Below, piece after piece: positions 34,254 to 43,560 of a stretch of 44,150 nucleotides of DNA. Location: positions 1-44,150 of the forward strand of contig JAHLFT010000108.1 of NCBI GenBank assembly GCA_018883635.1, written 5' to 3'. A model generated the notes under the pieces. The model did no database searches. It saw only the letters and a program-made list of their open reading frames with translations, and was not told the DNA's origin. The stretch's first letter is position 1. Each line of letters begins with the position of its first letter. Position numbers and translations under genes: made by a program. The DNA is from Candidatus Lactobacillus pullistercoris. GTDB lineage: Bacteria; Bacillota; Bacilli; Lactobacillales; Lactobacillaceae.

Positions 34254-36134
34254 ATGGCAAAAATTCATGAGTTATCTGAAACTTTAACTAATCAAATAGC
34301 GGCAGGTGAAGTTATTGAACGTCCTGCTAGTGTAGTCAAAGAATTAGTCGAAAATTCGATTGATGCCGGAGCAACCAGAATTCGGGTCGATTTTGTCGAT
34401 GCTGGTTTAAAGCAAATAGTTGTTCAAGATAATGGTTCCGGTATTGCACGTGACCAAGTGGATTTGGCTTTTACAAGGCATGCAACTAGTAAAATTAATA
34501 ATGAACATGATTTATTCAAAGTCGCAACATTAGGCTTTAGAGGAGAAGCTCTCGCTTCAATTTCAGCTGTGGCACATGTTGATATTACGACAGCTGTAAA
34601 TGGTGAGATTGGTACTAAAGCTAGTTTTAGTGGTGGTGTTAAAAAAGGACAGGAAGATGCTGCTTCGCAAACGGGAACTAAAATCATAGTCAAAGATCTA
34701 TTCTTTAATACACCTGCTAGACTAAAATATTTGCGGAGTCATAGAACAGAAATGATGAAGATTGTGGATATTATTAACCGTATTGCGTTAGGTTATCCAC
34801 AAATAGCCTTTTCTTTGTCTAATAATAGTAAAGTTATTTTACGCACCTCTGGAAATGGCAAATTAGATCAAACTGTTGCTAATGTTTATGGTCGTCATAT
34901 TGCAGAAAAAATGATCTCATTTGAAAATAGTGACAGTGACTTTAAGGTGACTGGACTAATGTCAATTCCTGAATTAACGCGGTCAACGCGAAATTATATT
35001 TCGATTTTATTGAATGGACGTTATATTCGAAATCTTCACCTGAATGCGGCAATTATGGATGGCTATGGTTCAAAATTGCCAGTTCGACATTATCCGATCA
35101 TTATTGTAGAAATAAAGGTTGATCCGTTATTGGTTGATGTCAATGTTCATCCGACTAAGCAAGAGGTTAGACTATCTAAAGAAAAAGAGCTTAGTCGTTT
35201 AATTACTGAAGCGATCAGTGAAGCTTTGCTTAATAAAACTGAAGAAAATAATGGCTTTGAAAATTTGACAAATAATCGTCAAGATACTTTGGTTGATCAG
35301 TTAAAATTTAATTTAAATAAAAATGTCGTTAATACTCAAAGAATTGATTTGCCAGAAGTAAATGAGCAAAAAGATGAAACGCAATTAACACAACCCAAAA
35401 AGGAAAAGCAATATGTAGATTTAAGTATTCCGCGCGAAGACGATCGCTATATTATTACCCGTACTTGGGCAGAAAACGTTAAAAAACAGACTTTATTAAC
35501 TCCGTTTATTAATAAAAAAATTGATTCGCAAATAATTTCACATGGGGATGAAACCCTGGCCAATAATTTACCTAAATTAAATTATTTAGCACAAACTTCA
35601 ACTTACATTATTGCAGAAAATGCAGGTGATTTATTTTTAGTTGATAAATTGGCTGCCCGCAGACGACTTAGTTTTGAAAAGATTTATCAAAGCTTGACTA
35701 CTGAAAAGTTGACGCAGCAAGGTTTATTAACTCCGTTAGTTCTTGAGTTTGGTAATCTTGATTTTATTCAAATTAAAGCAAAAATTGATGAGATTAAAAA
35801 GATTGGTATTTATTTAGAAGAATTTGGACAGAACAGTTTTATCATTCGCTCTTATCCAACATGGATACAAAAAGACGCGGAGAGCACAATTCGTCAAATA
35901 CTTGATGATTTTTTGAATCGAAGTCATAGTAGTAAAGAAAATTTTTATTTTCAAATTGCGGCAAATCAGGCTAAGGAGCAAACGACTAGTTTGAATTTAT
36001 CGGCCAGTGAAAGTAGTGAAATTTTGAATAAATTACGCAGTTGTAGTGATCCATATCGTGATGCTGAAGGAAAAATAGTCCTGGTTAGAATGAGTAAGCA
36101 TGATCTTGAAAAAATGTTTAAAAAGGATGAATAA
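34254..36134 (+). CDS. mutL: DNA mismatch repair protein MutL with a degenerate endonuclease motif
   Basis: MutL couples MutS to downstream repair. The N-terminal GHKL ATPase is intact: [25 protein letters not shown] (about 12-36), [19 protein letters not shown] and [16 protein letters not shown]. The C-terminal half keeps the fold outline, but the metal-binding DQHAxxExxxxE is replaced by [12 protein letters not shown] (464-475), losing the His and the first Glu. The usual CPHGRP-type end is also changed ([15 protein letters not shown]). The length, 626 residues, is normal. It starts two bases after mutS, which is strong evidence of coupling. It may act without nicking, or another nuclease may do that job; this is inference. 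Confidence 0.94.
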   Translation: MAKIHELSETLTNQIAAGEVIERPASVVKELVENSIDAGATRIRVDFVDAGLKQIVVQDNGSGIARDQVDLAFTRHATSKINNEHDLFKVATLGFRGEALASISAVAHVDITTAVNGEIGTKASFSGGVKKGQEDAASQTGTKIIVKDLFFNTPARLKYLRSHRTEMMKIVDIINRIALGYPQIAFSLSNNSKVILRTSGNGKLDQTVANVYGRHIAEKMISFENSDSDFKVTGLMSIPELTRSTRNYISILLNGRYIRNLHLNAAIMDGYGSKLPVRHYPIIIVEIKVDPLLVDVNVHPTKQEVRLSKEKELSRLITEAISEALLNKTEENNGFENLTNNRQDTLVDQLKFNLNKNVVNTQRIDLPEVNEQKDETQLTQPKKEKQYVDLSIPREDDRYIITRTWAENVKKQTLLTPFINKKIDSQIISHGDETLANNLPKLNYLAQTSTYIIAENAGDLFLVDKLAARRRLSFEKIYQSLTTEKLTQQGLLTPLVLEFGNLDFIQIKAKIDEIKKIGIYLEEFGQNSFIIRSYPTWIQKDAESTIRQILDDFLNRSHSSKENFYFQIAANQAKEQTTSLNLSASESSEILNKLRSCSDPYRDAEGKIVLVRMSKHDLEKMFKKDE

Positions 36135-36136
36135 GT

Positions 36137-36727
36137 ATGTATGAATATTTAGAAGGCGTAATCACTGAAGTTACACCAAGTTTTATAGTGGTTGATGTTA
36201 ATGGAGTCGGATATAAGGTATATAGTCCTACACCATTTGCATATAAAGAGGGCGATAAAGCCAAAGTATTTATTGAACAAAACTTTTCTGATAATAATGG
36301 CTTTACTTTATATGGCTTTCAAGATAAACGGGGTAAAGGATTATTTTTAAAATTGTTAAGTGTAAGCGGTATTGGACCAAAATCGGCTTTAGCAATTATG
36401 GCAGCAGAAGATAGTGATTCATTAGCTGAAGCAATTGAGCAAGGTGAAGTAAAATATTTGACTCGTTTCCCTGGAGTAGGAAAGAAAACTGCTTCGCAAA
36501 TTGTCTTAGATTTAAAGGGAAAATTAGGCGATTATGTCAGTCAATTGGATCGAACGGATGAACAAGATAATGTAAGTCCGGCACTTCATGATGCATTACT
36601 CGCTTTACTGGCATTAGGCTATACGAAAAAAGAAGTTGAGCGCATAACCCCTAAACTTGAAAAAGTTGATGCAGATAGTGCAGATCAATATATTAAGAAA
36701 GGCTTAGCATTATTACTTAAGAAGTAA
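36137..36727 (+). CDS. ruvA: Holliday junction branch migration protein RuvA
   Basis: RuvA binds four-way junctions as a tetramer and loads RuvB. The 196-residue protein has the N-terminal OB domain ([26 protein letters not shown]), two helix-hairpin-helix motifs ([13 protein letters not shown] and [13 protein letters not shown]) and the C-terminal domain III after an acidic linker that contacts RuvB. AAAGGATGA precedes the ATG, two bases after mutL. Confidence 0.97.
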   Translation: MYEYLEGVITEVTPSFIVVDVNGVGYKVYSPTPFAYKEGDKAKVFIEQNFSDNNGFTLYGFQDKRGKGLFLKLLSVSGIGPKSALAIMAAEDSDSLAEAIEQGEVKYLTRFPGVGKKTASQIVLDLKGKLGDYVSQLDRTDEQDNVSPALHDALLALLALGYTKKEVERITPKLEKVDADSADQYIKKGLALLLKK

Positions 36728-36771
36728 TGATATAATGAACATAAGTTTGTAAAAGTTAGGAAGTGAATTTT

Positions 36772-37788
36772 TTGACTGATAAAGAAGATTCCACCGTATC
36801 AAGTGAAGTGCAAGACGTAGAAGAACAACAAGTGGAAATGTCGTTAAGACCGCAATCTCTTGATCAATATTTAGGACAAAAACGGGTAAAAAAAGAGATG
36901 GCAGTTTATATTAAGGCTACTAAACAGCGTGATGAAGCTTTAGATCATGTCTTATTGTATGGACCACCAGGTCTTGGTAAAACGACTTTAGCTTTTGTTA
37001 TCGCTAATGAACTTGGCGTTAATTTAAAAAGTACAAGTGGTCCTGCAATTGAAAAAGCAGGCGATTTAGTTGCACTTCTCTCGGATTTAAACCCTGGGGA
37101 TGTTTTATTTATTGATGAAATTCACCGTTTATCTAAGCCGATCGAAGAAGTTCTTTATTCTGCAATGGAAGATTACTACGTTGATATTATGATTGGGGAA
37201 GGCGAAACAACCCACGCAGTGCATGTACCATTGCCACCATTTACTTTAATTGGAGCGACAACATTAGCTGGACAATTGTCTGCGCCACTTCGTGATCGCT
37301 TTGGCATAGTTGAACATATGCAGTATTACACCGTTGAAGAATTAGAACAAATAATTCAGCGTTCTAGTGATGTCTTTCATACTTCAATTGCATCCGAAGC
37401 TGCACTTGAACTTGCCAGACGCTCAAGAGGAACTCCACGTGTTGCAAATAGATTGTTAAAACGAGTACGTGATTTTGCGGAAGTTAAAGGTGAAGATACT
37501 ATTTCACTTAAAACAACTGAGCATGCATTAAATCAATTGCAAGTTGATGCTGAAGGATTGGACTTAACTGATCGCAAGTTGTTGCGGACATTAATTGAAG
37601 TTTATAATGGTGGACCAGTTGGAATAAGAACGCTAGCTGCCAATGTTGGTGAAGATATCGAAACAATTGAGTCGCTTTATGAACCATATTTATTGCAACA
37701 TGGTTTTATTTTATTAACCCCAAGAGGAAGAATGGCAACAGATAAGGCCTATAATCAGCTTGGAATTCCTAATCCTAAGGAAGAATAG
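36772..37788 (+). CDS. ruvB: Holliday junction helicase RuvB
   Basis: RuvB is the AAA+ motor of branch migration. It has Walker [10 protein letters not shown], Walker [10 protein letters not shown], sensor 1 LIGATT, the arginine finger and a C-terminal winged helix. I chose the TTG at 36772 because AGGAAGTG at 36758-36765 lies ahead of it; an in-frame GTG at 36763 sits inside that site. The 338-residue length is normal. The operon end is marked only by a weak GCATA/TATGC hairpin at 37790-37809. Confidence 0.96.
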   Translation: MTDKEDSTVSSEVQDVEEQQVEMSLRPQSLDQYLGQKRVKKEMAVYIKATKQRDEALDHVLLYGPPGLGKTTLAFVIANELGVNLKSTSGPAIEKAGDLVALLSDLNPGDVLFIDEIHRLSKPIEEVLYSAMEDYYVDIMIGEGETTHAVHVPLPPFTLIGATTLAGQLSAPLRDRFGIVEHMQYYTVEELEQIIQRSSDVFHTSIASEAALELARRSRGTPRVANRLLKRVRDFAEVKGEDTISLKTTEHALNQLQVDAEGLDLTDRKLLRTLIEVYNGGPVGIRTLAANVGEDIETIESLYEPYLLQHGFILLTPRGRMATDKAYNQLGIPNPKEE

Positions 37789-37848
37789 TGCATATTAGTT
37801 ATGCTTTTTGTATAATTGATATAGTAATGATTTTATGAGGTGAAAAAT

Positions 37849-38280
37849 TTGAATACTTTATTTTTAGCTAGTGCACCAGCAGCTGGTGGCAACAACATGT
37901 TTATGATAATTATTTTGATTGTTTTGGGTGGATTTATGTATTTCGGTATGATTCGTCCACAGAAAAAGCAACAACAAAAGAGAATGCAAATGATGGATCA
38001 ATTGAAAAAAGGCGATAAAGTCATTTTGGTCGATGGTTTGCATGGTAAAGTTGATTCAATCAATGACAAAGATAACACTGTCGTAATTGATGCAGATGGT
38101 ATTTATCTTACTTTTAGTAGAATGGCAATTCGTCAGGTGCTTCCAAATGGCGAAGTTCAAACTGAAAAGAAAGAAGTAGAAGGCGAAGTGACCGAAACAA
38201 AATCTGAAGAAAATTCTTCAAGTGCTGAAAGTGATACTGAATCCGAAAATTCAGAAACAAAAGATTCAGAAGAAAATTAA
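37849..38280 (+). CDS. yajC: Preprotein translocase subunit YajC
   Basis: YajC is a small single-span partner of the SecDF complex. It has one transmembrane helix (MFMIIILIVLGGFMYFGMI, about residues 17-35), then RPQKKQQQKRMQMMDQLKKGDKVILVDGLHGKVDSI, the family core, and a C-terminal acidic tail (Glu/Ser-rich) of about 45 residues that is longer than usual. TTG 37849 follows GAGGTGA at 37837-37843; the upstream GTG at 37840 would overlap that site. A terminator follows. Confidence 0.93.
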   Translation: MNTLFLASAPAAGGNNMFMIIILIVLGGFMYFGMIRPQKKQQQKRMQMMDQLKKGDKVILVDGLHGKVDSINDKDNTVVIDADGIYLTFSRMAIRQVLPNGEVQTEKKEVEGEVTETKSEENSSSAESDTESENSETKDSEEN

Positions 38281-38286
38281 AGATAA

Positions 38287-38315
38287 AAGAAAGGTGCGTG
38301 TCAGCACTTTTTTTG
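38287..38315 (+). terminator. Terminator of yajC
   Basis: Eight pairs (38290-38297 AAAGGTGC with 38304-38311 GCACTTTT, one G-U pair), loop GTGTCA, then T residues. Confidence 0.85.
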
Positions 38316-38377
38316 TTTTGCATTAATTTTGCTTGTTGTAAAATTAACATGAGTGACTAAGCAAATGGAGGATTAAC

Positions 38378-39826
38378 ATGAAAAATATCCCAGTTATAAT
38401 GATTATTTTTGGTGGTAGCGGAGATTTAGCACATCGAAAACTTTATCCCGCTTTATTTAATTTGTATGAACAAGGTTTAATTCATGATAATTTTGCAGTG
38501 ATTGGAACTGCTCGTCGTCCATGGTCTCATGAATATTTACGTGAACAAGTTATTGATGCAATTCATGAAACACATGACCAAGTTGATGAGAATAGTGCAA
38601 AAGATTTCGCTAGCCATTTCTATTATCAATCTCACGATGTTACAAATGTTGACCATTATGAAACTTTGAAAAAGTTGGCTCAAGACTTAGATGATCGTTA
38701 TAATGCTCAAGGCAATCGCCTGTTTTATATGGCAATGGCTCCACGATTCTTTGGGACGATTGCTACTCATATCAATGACCAACATTTAACTGGATCAGGT
38801 TTCAATCGAATTGTGGTTGAAAAACCATTTGGTCGTGATTTAGCAAGTGCTGAGAAATTAAATAAGCAAATCACAGCTTCATTTGATGAAGATGAAATAT
38901 TTAGAATTGACCACTACCTTGGAAAAGAAATGGTGCAAAATATTTTGCCGTTACGTTTCACTAATCCGTTAATTAAGAATATTTGGAATAAAGATAATAT
39001 TAAGAATATTCAAGTTACTTTAGCTGAACGGTTAGGGGTAGAAGCACGTGGTGAATATTATGAAACCTCTGGTGCACTGAGAGATATGGTTCAAAATCAC
39101 ATTTTTCAAATAATTACATTGTTAGCTATGCCAGAGCCAAAGAGTATTTCTTCTGATGCAATTCATAGTGCAAAGCAAGAACTGTTAGATAGTTTGATTA
39201 TTCCAACTTCTGAACAGATTAAGCATGAATTTGTTCGTGCCCAATATGCGGGAAGTGATACTACATTTGCATATAAAAAAGAGCCTAAAGTTAGTCCCGA
39301 TTCAACGACTGAAACTTACGTTGCTGGAAAAGTTAAATTTACTAAAGGTCCAGTTGCAGGTGTTCCAATTTACTTTAGAACGGGTAAAGAATTTAAAGAA
39401 AAGAAGAATCGAATCGATATTGTTTTGAAGCATATGAATAATCCATATGGAAAAGCACATTCAAACAATATTACGATTGAAATTGATCCTAAGAGCAAGA
39501 TTTATATCACGATTAATGGTAAGAAAATAACAGAGTCTGGAATTCGAAGAGAAGATTTAACTTATACTTTTTCAAAAGAAGAATTGGCTAAAGTACCAGA
39601 CGGTTATGAACGCTTGCTTCATGATGTCTTTATTAATGATTCAACCAATTTCACTCATTGGAGCGAGTTAAAACGCTATTGGAGTTTTATTGATGCTATT
39701 GAAGATGAATGGCAAAAAGAAAATGAAGAAGGTAATGAACTTCTTCAATATGTACCATATCGAATGGGGCCGGTTGAAGCTAAGCGTATTTTTGAATCAC
39801 CAACTGAACATTGGATTTATGAATAG
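38378..39826 (+). CDS. zwf: Glucose-6-phosphate 1-dehydrogenase
   Basis: This is the first enzyme of the oxidative pentose phosphate route, converting glucose-6-phosphate to 6-phosphogluconolactone and producing NADPH. The 482-residue protein has the coenzyme motif GGSGDLAHRKLYPALF (about 11-26), substrate-site VVEKPFGRDL and the catalytic region RIDHYLGKEMVQN. ATGGAGG precedes the ATG. It overlaps the dinB start by 8 bases. Together with the sucrose and ScrB route, it can take glucose-6-phosphate, though this is only a general link. Confidence 0.96.
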   Translation: MKNIPVIMIIFGGSGDLAHRKLYPALFNLYEQGLIHDNFAVIGTARRPWSHEYLREQVIDAIHETHDQVDENSAKDFASHFYYQSHDVTNVDHYETLKKLAQDLDDRYNAQGNRLFYMAMAPRFFGTIATHINDQHLTGSGFNRIVVEKPFGRDLASAEKLNKQITASFDEDEIFRIDHYLGKEMVQNILPLRFTNPLIKNIWNKDNIKNIQVTLAERLGVEARGEYYETSGALRDMVQNHIFQIITLLAMPEPKSISSDAIHSAKQELLDSLIIPTSEQIKHEFVRAQYAGSDTTFAYKKEPKVSPDSTTETYVAGKVKFTKGPVAGVPIYFRTGKEFKEKKNRIDIVLKHMNNPYGKAHSNNITIEIDPKSKIYITINGKKITESGIRREDLTYTFSKEELAKVPDGYERLLHDVFINDSTNFTHWSELKRYWSFIDAIEDEWQKENEEGNELLQYVPYRMGPVEAKRIFESPTEHWIYE

Positions 39827-40937
39827 TGATAATTTATTACCCAAAAATGATTTTTCGCGGCGCATAATTCACTTAGATATGGATGCTTTTTATGCGTCAG
39901 TTGAACTTCGAGATCATCCCGAATTAAAAAATAAAGCTGTTGTAATTGCTCATGATCCACGTAAGCATAATGGCCACGGTGTAATTACTACTGCGAATTA
40001 TATTGCCAGAAAATATGGTGTAGGAAGCGCAATGCCAGCAATTAAGGCGGTGCAAAGAATACCTGATAACTTATTGGTATTTATTTCTCCTGATTTTAAA
40101 AAATATCGGCATGTGTCTGCAAAAATCCATCAAATTATGCATGAGGTAACAGATCAAATTGAACCTATTTCTTTAGATGAGGCTTATCTTGATGTTAGTC
40201 AAAATAAGCTTGGAGACTATTCTTCTATTGAACTTGGTAATTATATGCAACAAAAAATTTATCAAGAATTAGGTTTAACTTGTTCTTTTGGAGTTACCTA
40301 CAATAAATTTTTAGCCAAGATGGCATCTGAATATGCCAAGCCGTTTGGCAAAGCAGTCATTTTGCCGCAAGAAGCAAAAAATTTTTTAGCTCAGCAAGAT
40401 ATTAAAAAGTTCCCTGGTGTTGGCAAAAAAATGCAGAAAACCTTGAGAGAAATAGGTATTAATACAGGAGCTGATTTACAAGCTAAGAGTGTAAAATTTC
40501 TGATGGATAATTTTAAAAAAATGGGCTATATGATGGCAATGCATTCACGTGGAATTGATCTCAGTCCGGTTCAAGCCAAACGGCAAAGAAAGTCAATTGG
40601 TAAGGAACGCACTTTTGAGCCTGGAATTTTTGACGAACAAACTGCTTTGACTTGGCTAAGAAAATTTAGTCATGAAATTACACTTAATTTAGATAGTAAT
40701 AATTTACAAACAAATTGTGTTGTTTTAAAAATTAGAGATACTAATTTTAATACAATCACGCGCAGAAGCCTTTTAACTAAAAAAACTAAAGACGAGAATA
40801 TTATTTTTAGTGAGGCTAGAGAAATTTTGAAATCTTTAACCGAAATTTTGAATCGTGGAGTTCGATTGTTAGGCATTTCGGTAACAAATTTAGAAGCAGA
40901 AACCTACCAAGAGACAAATCTCTTTTCGACTTTATAA
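39819..40937 (+). CDS. dinB: DNA polymerase IV (Y family)
   Basis: DinB performs error-prone translesion synthesis. The Y-family motifs are IIHLDMDAFYASVE (catalytic Asp) and SLDEAYLDVS (Asp-Glu), with a thumb HhH motif FPGVGKKMQKTL. A C-terminal little-finger domain follows, and the sequence ends TNLFSTL, a possible beta-clamp-binding tail. The frame is open far upstream inside zwf, but the family start aligns with ATG 39819 (372 residues). It overlaps zwf by 8 bases, suggesting translational coupling. Confidence 0.95.
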   Translation: MNSDNLLPKNDFSRRIIHLDMDAFYASVELRDHPELKNKAVVIAHDPRKHNGHGVITTANYIARKYGVGSAMPAIKAVQRIPDNLLVFISPDFKKYRHVSAKIHQIMHEVTDQIEPISLDEAYLDVSQNKLGDYSSIELGNYMQQKIYQELGLTCSFGVTYNKFLAKMASEYAKPFGKAVILPQEAKNFLAQQDIKKFPGVGKKMQKTLREIGINTGADLQAKSVKFLMDNFKKMGYMMAMHSRGIDLSPVQAKRQRKSIGKERTFEPGIFDEQTALTWLRKFSHEITLNLDSNNLQTNCVVLKIRDTNFNTITRRSLLTKKTKDENIIFSEAREILKSLTEILNRGVRLLGISVTNLEAETYQETNLFSTL

Positions 40938-41009
40938 ATTATGAAAGAAGCCACACAGCTTTTAACTTTTTGTTAAACTAGATGTTGAATAAATTAAGGA
41001 GAATTAATT

Positions 41010-41966
41010 ATGAGTACTTTTGATGAAATCTATGAAAAGATTAAAGAATATCCCACGATAATTTTGCATCGTCATACTAGTCCAGATCCAGATGCAATTG
41101 GTTCGCAAGCTGGTTTAGCTAGAAGCTTAAGAGAACAATTCCCTGACAAAAAGATTTTGTGTGCCGGTGAAGATGATGAAGGTGATCTAGCTTGGATCAA
41201 TACAATGGATAAAGTTACAAAGAAGGATTATGAAGGTGCATTAGTTATTACCACTGATACTGCTAATACACCTCGCATTTCAAATAAACTTTACAAAGAA
41301 GCTTCTTTTTTAATTAAAATTGATCACCACCCAGATGTTGATCCATATGCAGATATGAGCTATGTTGATCCAGATGCTCCAGCGGCTTCACAAATTATTG
41401 TCGACTTTATTAATGCAGAAAAATTACCTTTACCTTCTGAAGTGGCTTATCCACTTTATGCGGGGATTGTTGGTGATACAGGTAGATTTATGTATCCTGA
41501 AACATCTTCTCATACCTTTGAAGTTGCTTGTCAACTTGCAAAAACGGGTATTAATATTAATGAAATTGCTCGTAATATTAGTGATGTTACTTTTGCACAG
41601 GCAAAATTACAGGCAGCAGTTTTAGATTACATGACAGTTAATCCTAGTGGCGCAGCTTATGCTGTGTTAACTCAAAAAGAACTGAAGAAGTTAGGGGTAA
41701 CTGATGATCAAGCTTCAGTTACTGTTTCAACTCCTGGAAGAATTAAGGATATTAAGGCTTGGAATGTTTTTGTTGAAAAGCCAGATGGCACATTCCGTGT
41801 ACACTATCGTTCTAAAGGACCAGTTATTAATCAATTAGCTGAAAAACATGACGGTGGTGGTCATGCTTTAGCTTCAGGTGCTAATGCCAAAGATATGGAT
41901 GAAGTTAAGCAAATATTTGCGGAAGTCGTTGAAGTAACTAAGAAATACAATGAGGAACATGAATAA
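41010..41966 (+). CDS. nrnA: DHH-family phosphoesterase (NrnA-type oligoribonuclease / PAP phosphatase)
   Basis: NrnA degrades nanoRNAs and hydrolyses 3'-phosphoadenosine 5'-phosphate. The 318-residue protein has the DHH domain motifs HRHTSPDPDAIGS (about 21-33), VITTDTAN and IDHHPDVD, and the DHHA1 domain with DGGGHALASGA. AAGGAG lies before the ATG. It overlaps the helicase gene at its end by 8 bases. A GdpP-type c-di-AMP role is unlikely, since the PAS and GGDEF domains are absent. Confidence 0.94.
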   Translation: MSTFDEIYEKIKEYPTIILHRHTSPDPDAIGSQAGLARSLREQFPDKKILCAGEDDEGDLAWINTMDKVTKKDYEGALVITTDTANTPRISNKLYKEASFLIKIDHHPDVDPYADMSYVDPDAPAASQIIVDFINAEKLPLPSEVAYPLYAGIVGDTGRFMYPETSSHTFEVACQLAKTGININEIARNISDVTFAQAKLQAAVLDYMTVNPSGAAYAVLTQKELKKLGVTDDQASVTVSTPGRIKDIKAWNVFVEKPDGTFRVHYRSKGPVINQLAEKHDGGGHALASGANAKDMDEVKQIFAEVVEVTKKYNEEHE

Positions 41967-43320
41967 TATTTTTACTGATGCAAAAATTAATCCTAAATTA
42001 CAAGCTGGATTAAAAAAGATTAATTTTAATACTCCAACTAAGGTTCAAGAAAAGGTCATTCCGGTTTTACTTGCTAAAAACAATGTAATTGTGCAGTCAG
42101 CAACAGGGTCTGGGAAAACGCATGCTTATTTGATTCCAGTTTTCAATGATATTGATGTGAATGCCAATTATGTTCAGGCAATAATCACTGCACCTAGTCG
42201 AGAATTAGCTGATCAGCTTTATCAGGTTGCTAAAACCTTACGTAAAGCATCGGGATTAGATATTTCGATTATGCATTTAGCTGGTGGGACTGATCGTGAA
42301 AGACAATTGAACAAAATCGAAAATAAAAAGCCGCAATTAATTATTGCTACACCGGGAAGATTATTAGATTTTGTTCAAAAGAAAATCTTTAATGTCGATA
42401 TGGTAAAAGATTTTATTATCGATGAAGCTGATATGACGCTAGATATGGGCTTTTTATCTGATATCGATCAAGTAGCCAGCAAATTACCTAAGGATGTATT
42501 GTTTGCCGTCTTTTCAGCTACAATTCCGGTTAAGCTAACACATTTCTTGCGTAAATATATGACACAACCTGAAGAAATTGTTATTGATAATCCGACAGTA
42601 ATTGCACCTACCATTAAGAATGATCTTTTAGATGTTGGCTCAAAAGATAAAAAGAATGTCTTACATAAATTGTTGACAATGGGCCAACCATATTTAGCTT
42701 TGGTATTTGCTAATACTAAACAAAAAGTAGATGAAATAACGGCTTATTTACAAAGTCAAGGGATGAAAGTTGCTAAAATTCATGGTGGAATTACTGAGCG
42801 GGAACGTAAGAGAACTTTACGTCAGGTGGAACAAGGTCAATTTCAATATGTGATTGCTAGTGATTTGGCAGCACGCGGAATTGATATTCAAGGTGTTAGT
42901 TTAGTAATTAATTATGAAGTCCCTAAGGATCTTGAATTTGTCATTCACCGAATTGGTCGGACAGGACGCAATGGTTTATCTGGCCATGCAATTACTTTAA
43001 TTCGTGATGAAGAAATGAATCGGATTGAAGAGTTGGAAAATGTGGGGATTCATTTTGATTTTGTTGAAATTAAAAATGGTGAATTAGTCCCACGTAAGCA
43101 TTATCATAGACGTGATAATCGCCAAGCAAAGAATCGCAAGTTAGATCCTAAATTAGTGGGTTACGTAAAAAAGAAGAAAGTTAAACGTAAGCCCGGTTAC
43201 AAGAAAAAGATCAAGCGGGCAATTCAAGAAGATAATCGTCAAAAACGTAAACTTGAACAACGTCACGAAGTACGCAAGGCAAAACGTTTAAGAAAACGGC
43301 GCCGAGAACAAGGGCGTTGA
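41959..43320 (+). CDS. cshB: DEAD-box RNA helicase (CshB-like)
   Basis: This is an ATP-dependent RNA helicase. It has Q-motif FNTPTKVQEKVIP, Walker A SATGSGKT, PSRELADQ, TPGRLLDF, DEAD box (DEADMTLDMGF), SAT, and HRIGRTGRNG, followed by a Lys/Arg-rich tail (about residues 380-453), as in cold-shock helicases. The ATG at 41959 follows GAGG closely (about 3 bases); the in-frame ATG at 41950 adds only three residues and is also possible. It overlaps the nrnA stop. Confidence 0.93.
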   Translation: MNNIFTDAKINPKLQAGLKKINFNTPTKVQEKVIPVLLAKNNVIVQSATGSGKTHAYLIPVFNDIDVNANYVQAIITAPSRELADQLYQVAKTLRKASGLDISIMHLAGGTDRERQLNKIENKKPQLIIATPGRLLDFVQKKIFNVDMVKDFIIDEADMTLDMGFLSDIDQVASKLPKDVLFAVFSATIPVKLTHFLRKYMTQPEEIVIDNPTVIAPTIKNDLLDVGSKDKKNVLHKLLTMGQPYLALVFANTKQKVDEITAYLQSQGMKVAKIHGGITERERKRTLRQVEQGQFQYVIASDLAARGIDIQGVSLVINYEVPKDLEFVIHRIGRTGRNGLSGHAITLIRDEEMNRIEELENVGIHFDFVEIKNGELVPRKHYHRRDNRQAKNRKLDPKLVGYVKKKKVKRKPGYKKKIKRAIQEDNRQKRKLEQRHEVRKAKRLRKRRREQGR

Positions 43321-43344
43321 CAAACTGACAGCAAGTAGTACAAT
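43317..43344 (+). promoter_or_regulatory. alaS promoter
   Basis: A perfect -35 TTGACA (43317-43322) overlaps the helicase stop codon. A 16-base spacer and -10 TACAAT (43339-43344) follow. Confidence 0.75.
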
Positions 43345-43350
43345 TATTTT

Positions 43351-43545
43351 CAGCTTAAGATATGTCTTTTAAAGTAGAATTTCAAAGAGAGAGCTAGTTG
43401 GTGAGAAAAGCTTAATTCGCTTTAAGGGATGCTCCTTTAAGTTTTATTAATTAAGAATATCAAGAGGTAACAAACACTGTTGCAATCAAGGTGGTACCGC
43501 GCGCGGAGCGTCCTTGAGTAAGCAATGGTGTTTTTTATTTGTTTT
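43351..43545 (+). promoter_or_regulatory. Alanine T-box leader of alaS
   Basis: This leader senses uncharged tRNA-Ala. The T-box sequence AAGGTGGTACCGCG is at 43488-43501. The likely specifier codon is GCT (43431-43433) before CCTTTAAG, matching alanine. An 11-pair terminator (43473-43483 with 43522-43532) ends in a T-run, and the T-box lies in its loop for the alternative antiterminator. Stem I AGAGAG and GGTGAGAA elements are present. The secondary structure was not computed. Confidence 0.93.
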
Positions 43546-43560
43546 TAGGGAGAAATTTTA

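Noticed and set aside
37790..37809. Short GCATA/TATGC hairpin after ruvB as a firm terminator
   Set aside because: Only five pairs and a short T-run; mentioned under ruvB but not listed separately.
39690..39818. N-terminal extension of DinB into zwf
   Set aside because: The added residues do not match Y-family polymerases; ATG 39819 aligns with the usual start.
41362..41625. 87-codon +1-frame open reading frame inside nrnA
   Set aside because: Leu-rich overlap of a strongly conserved DHH gene, with no ribosome binding site.
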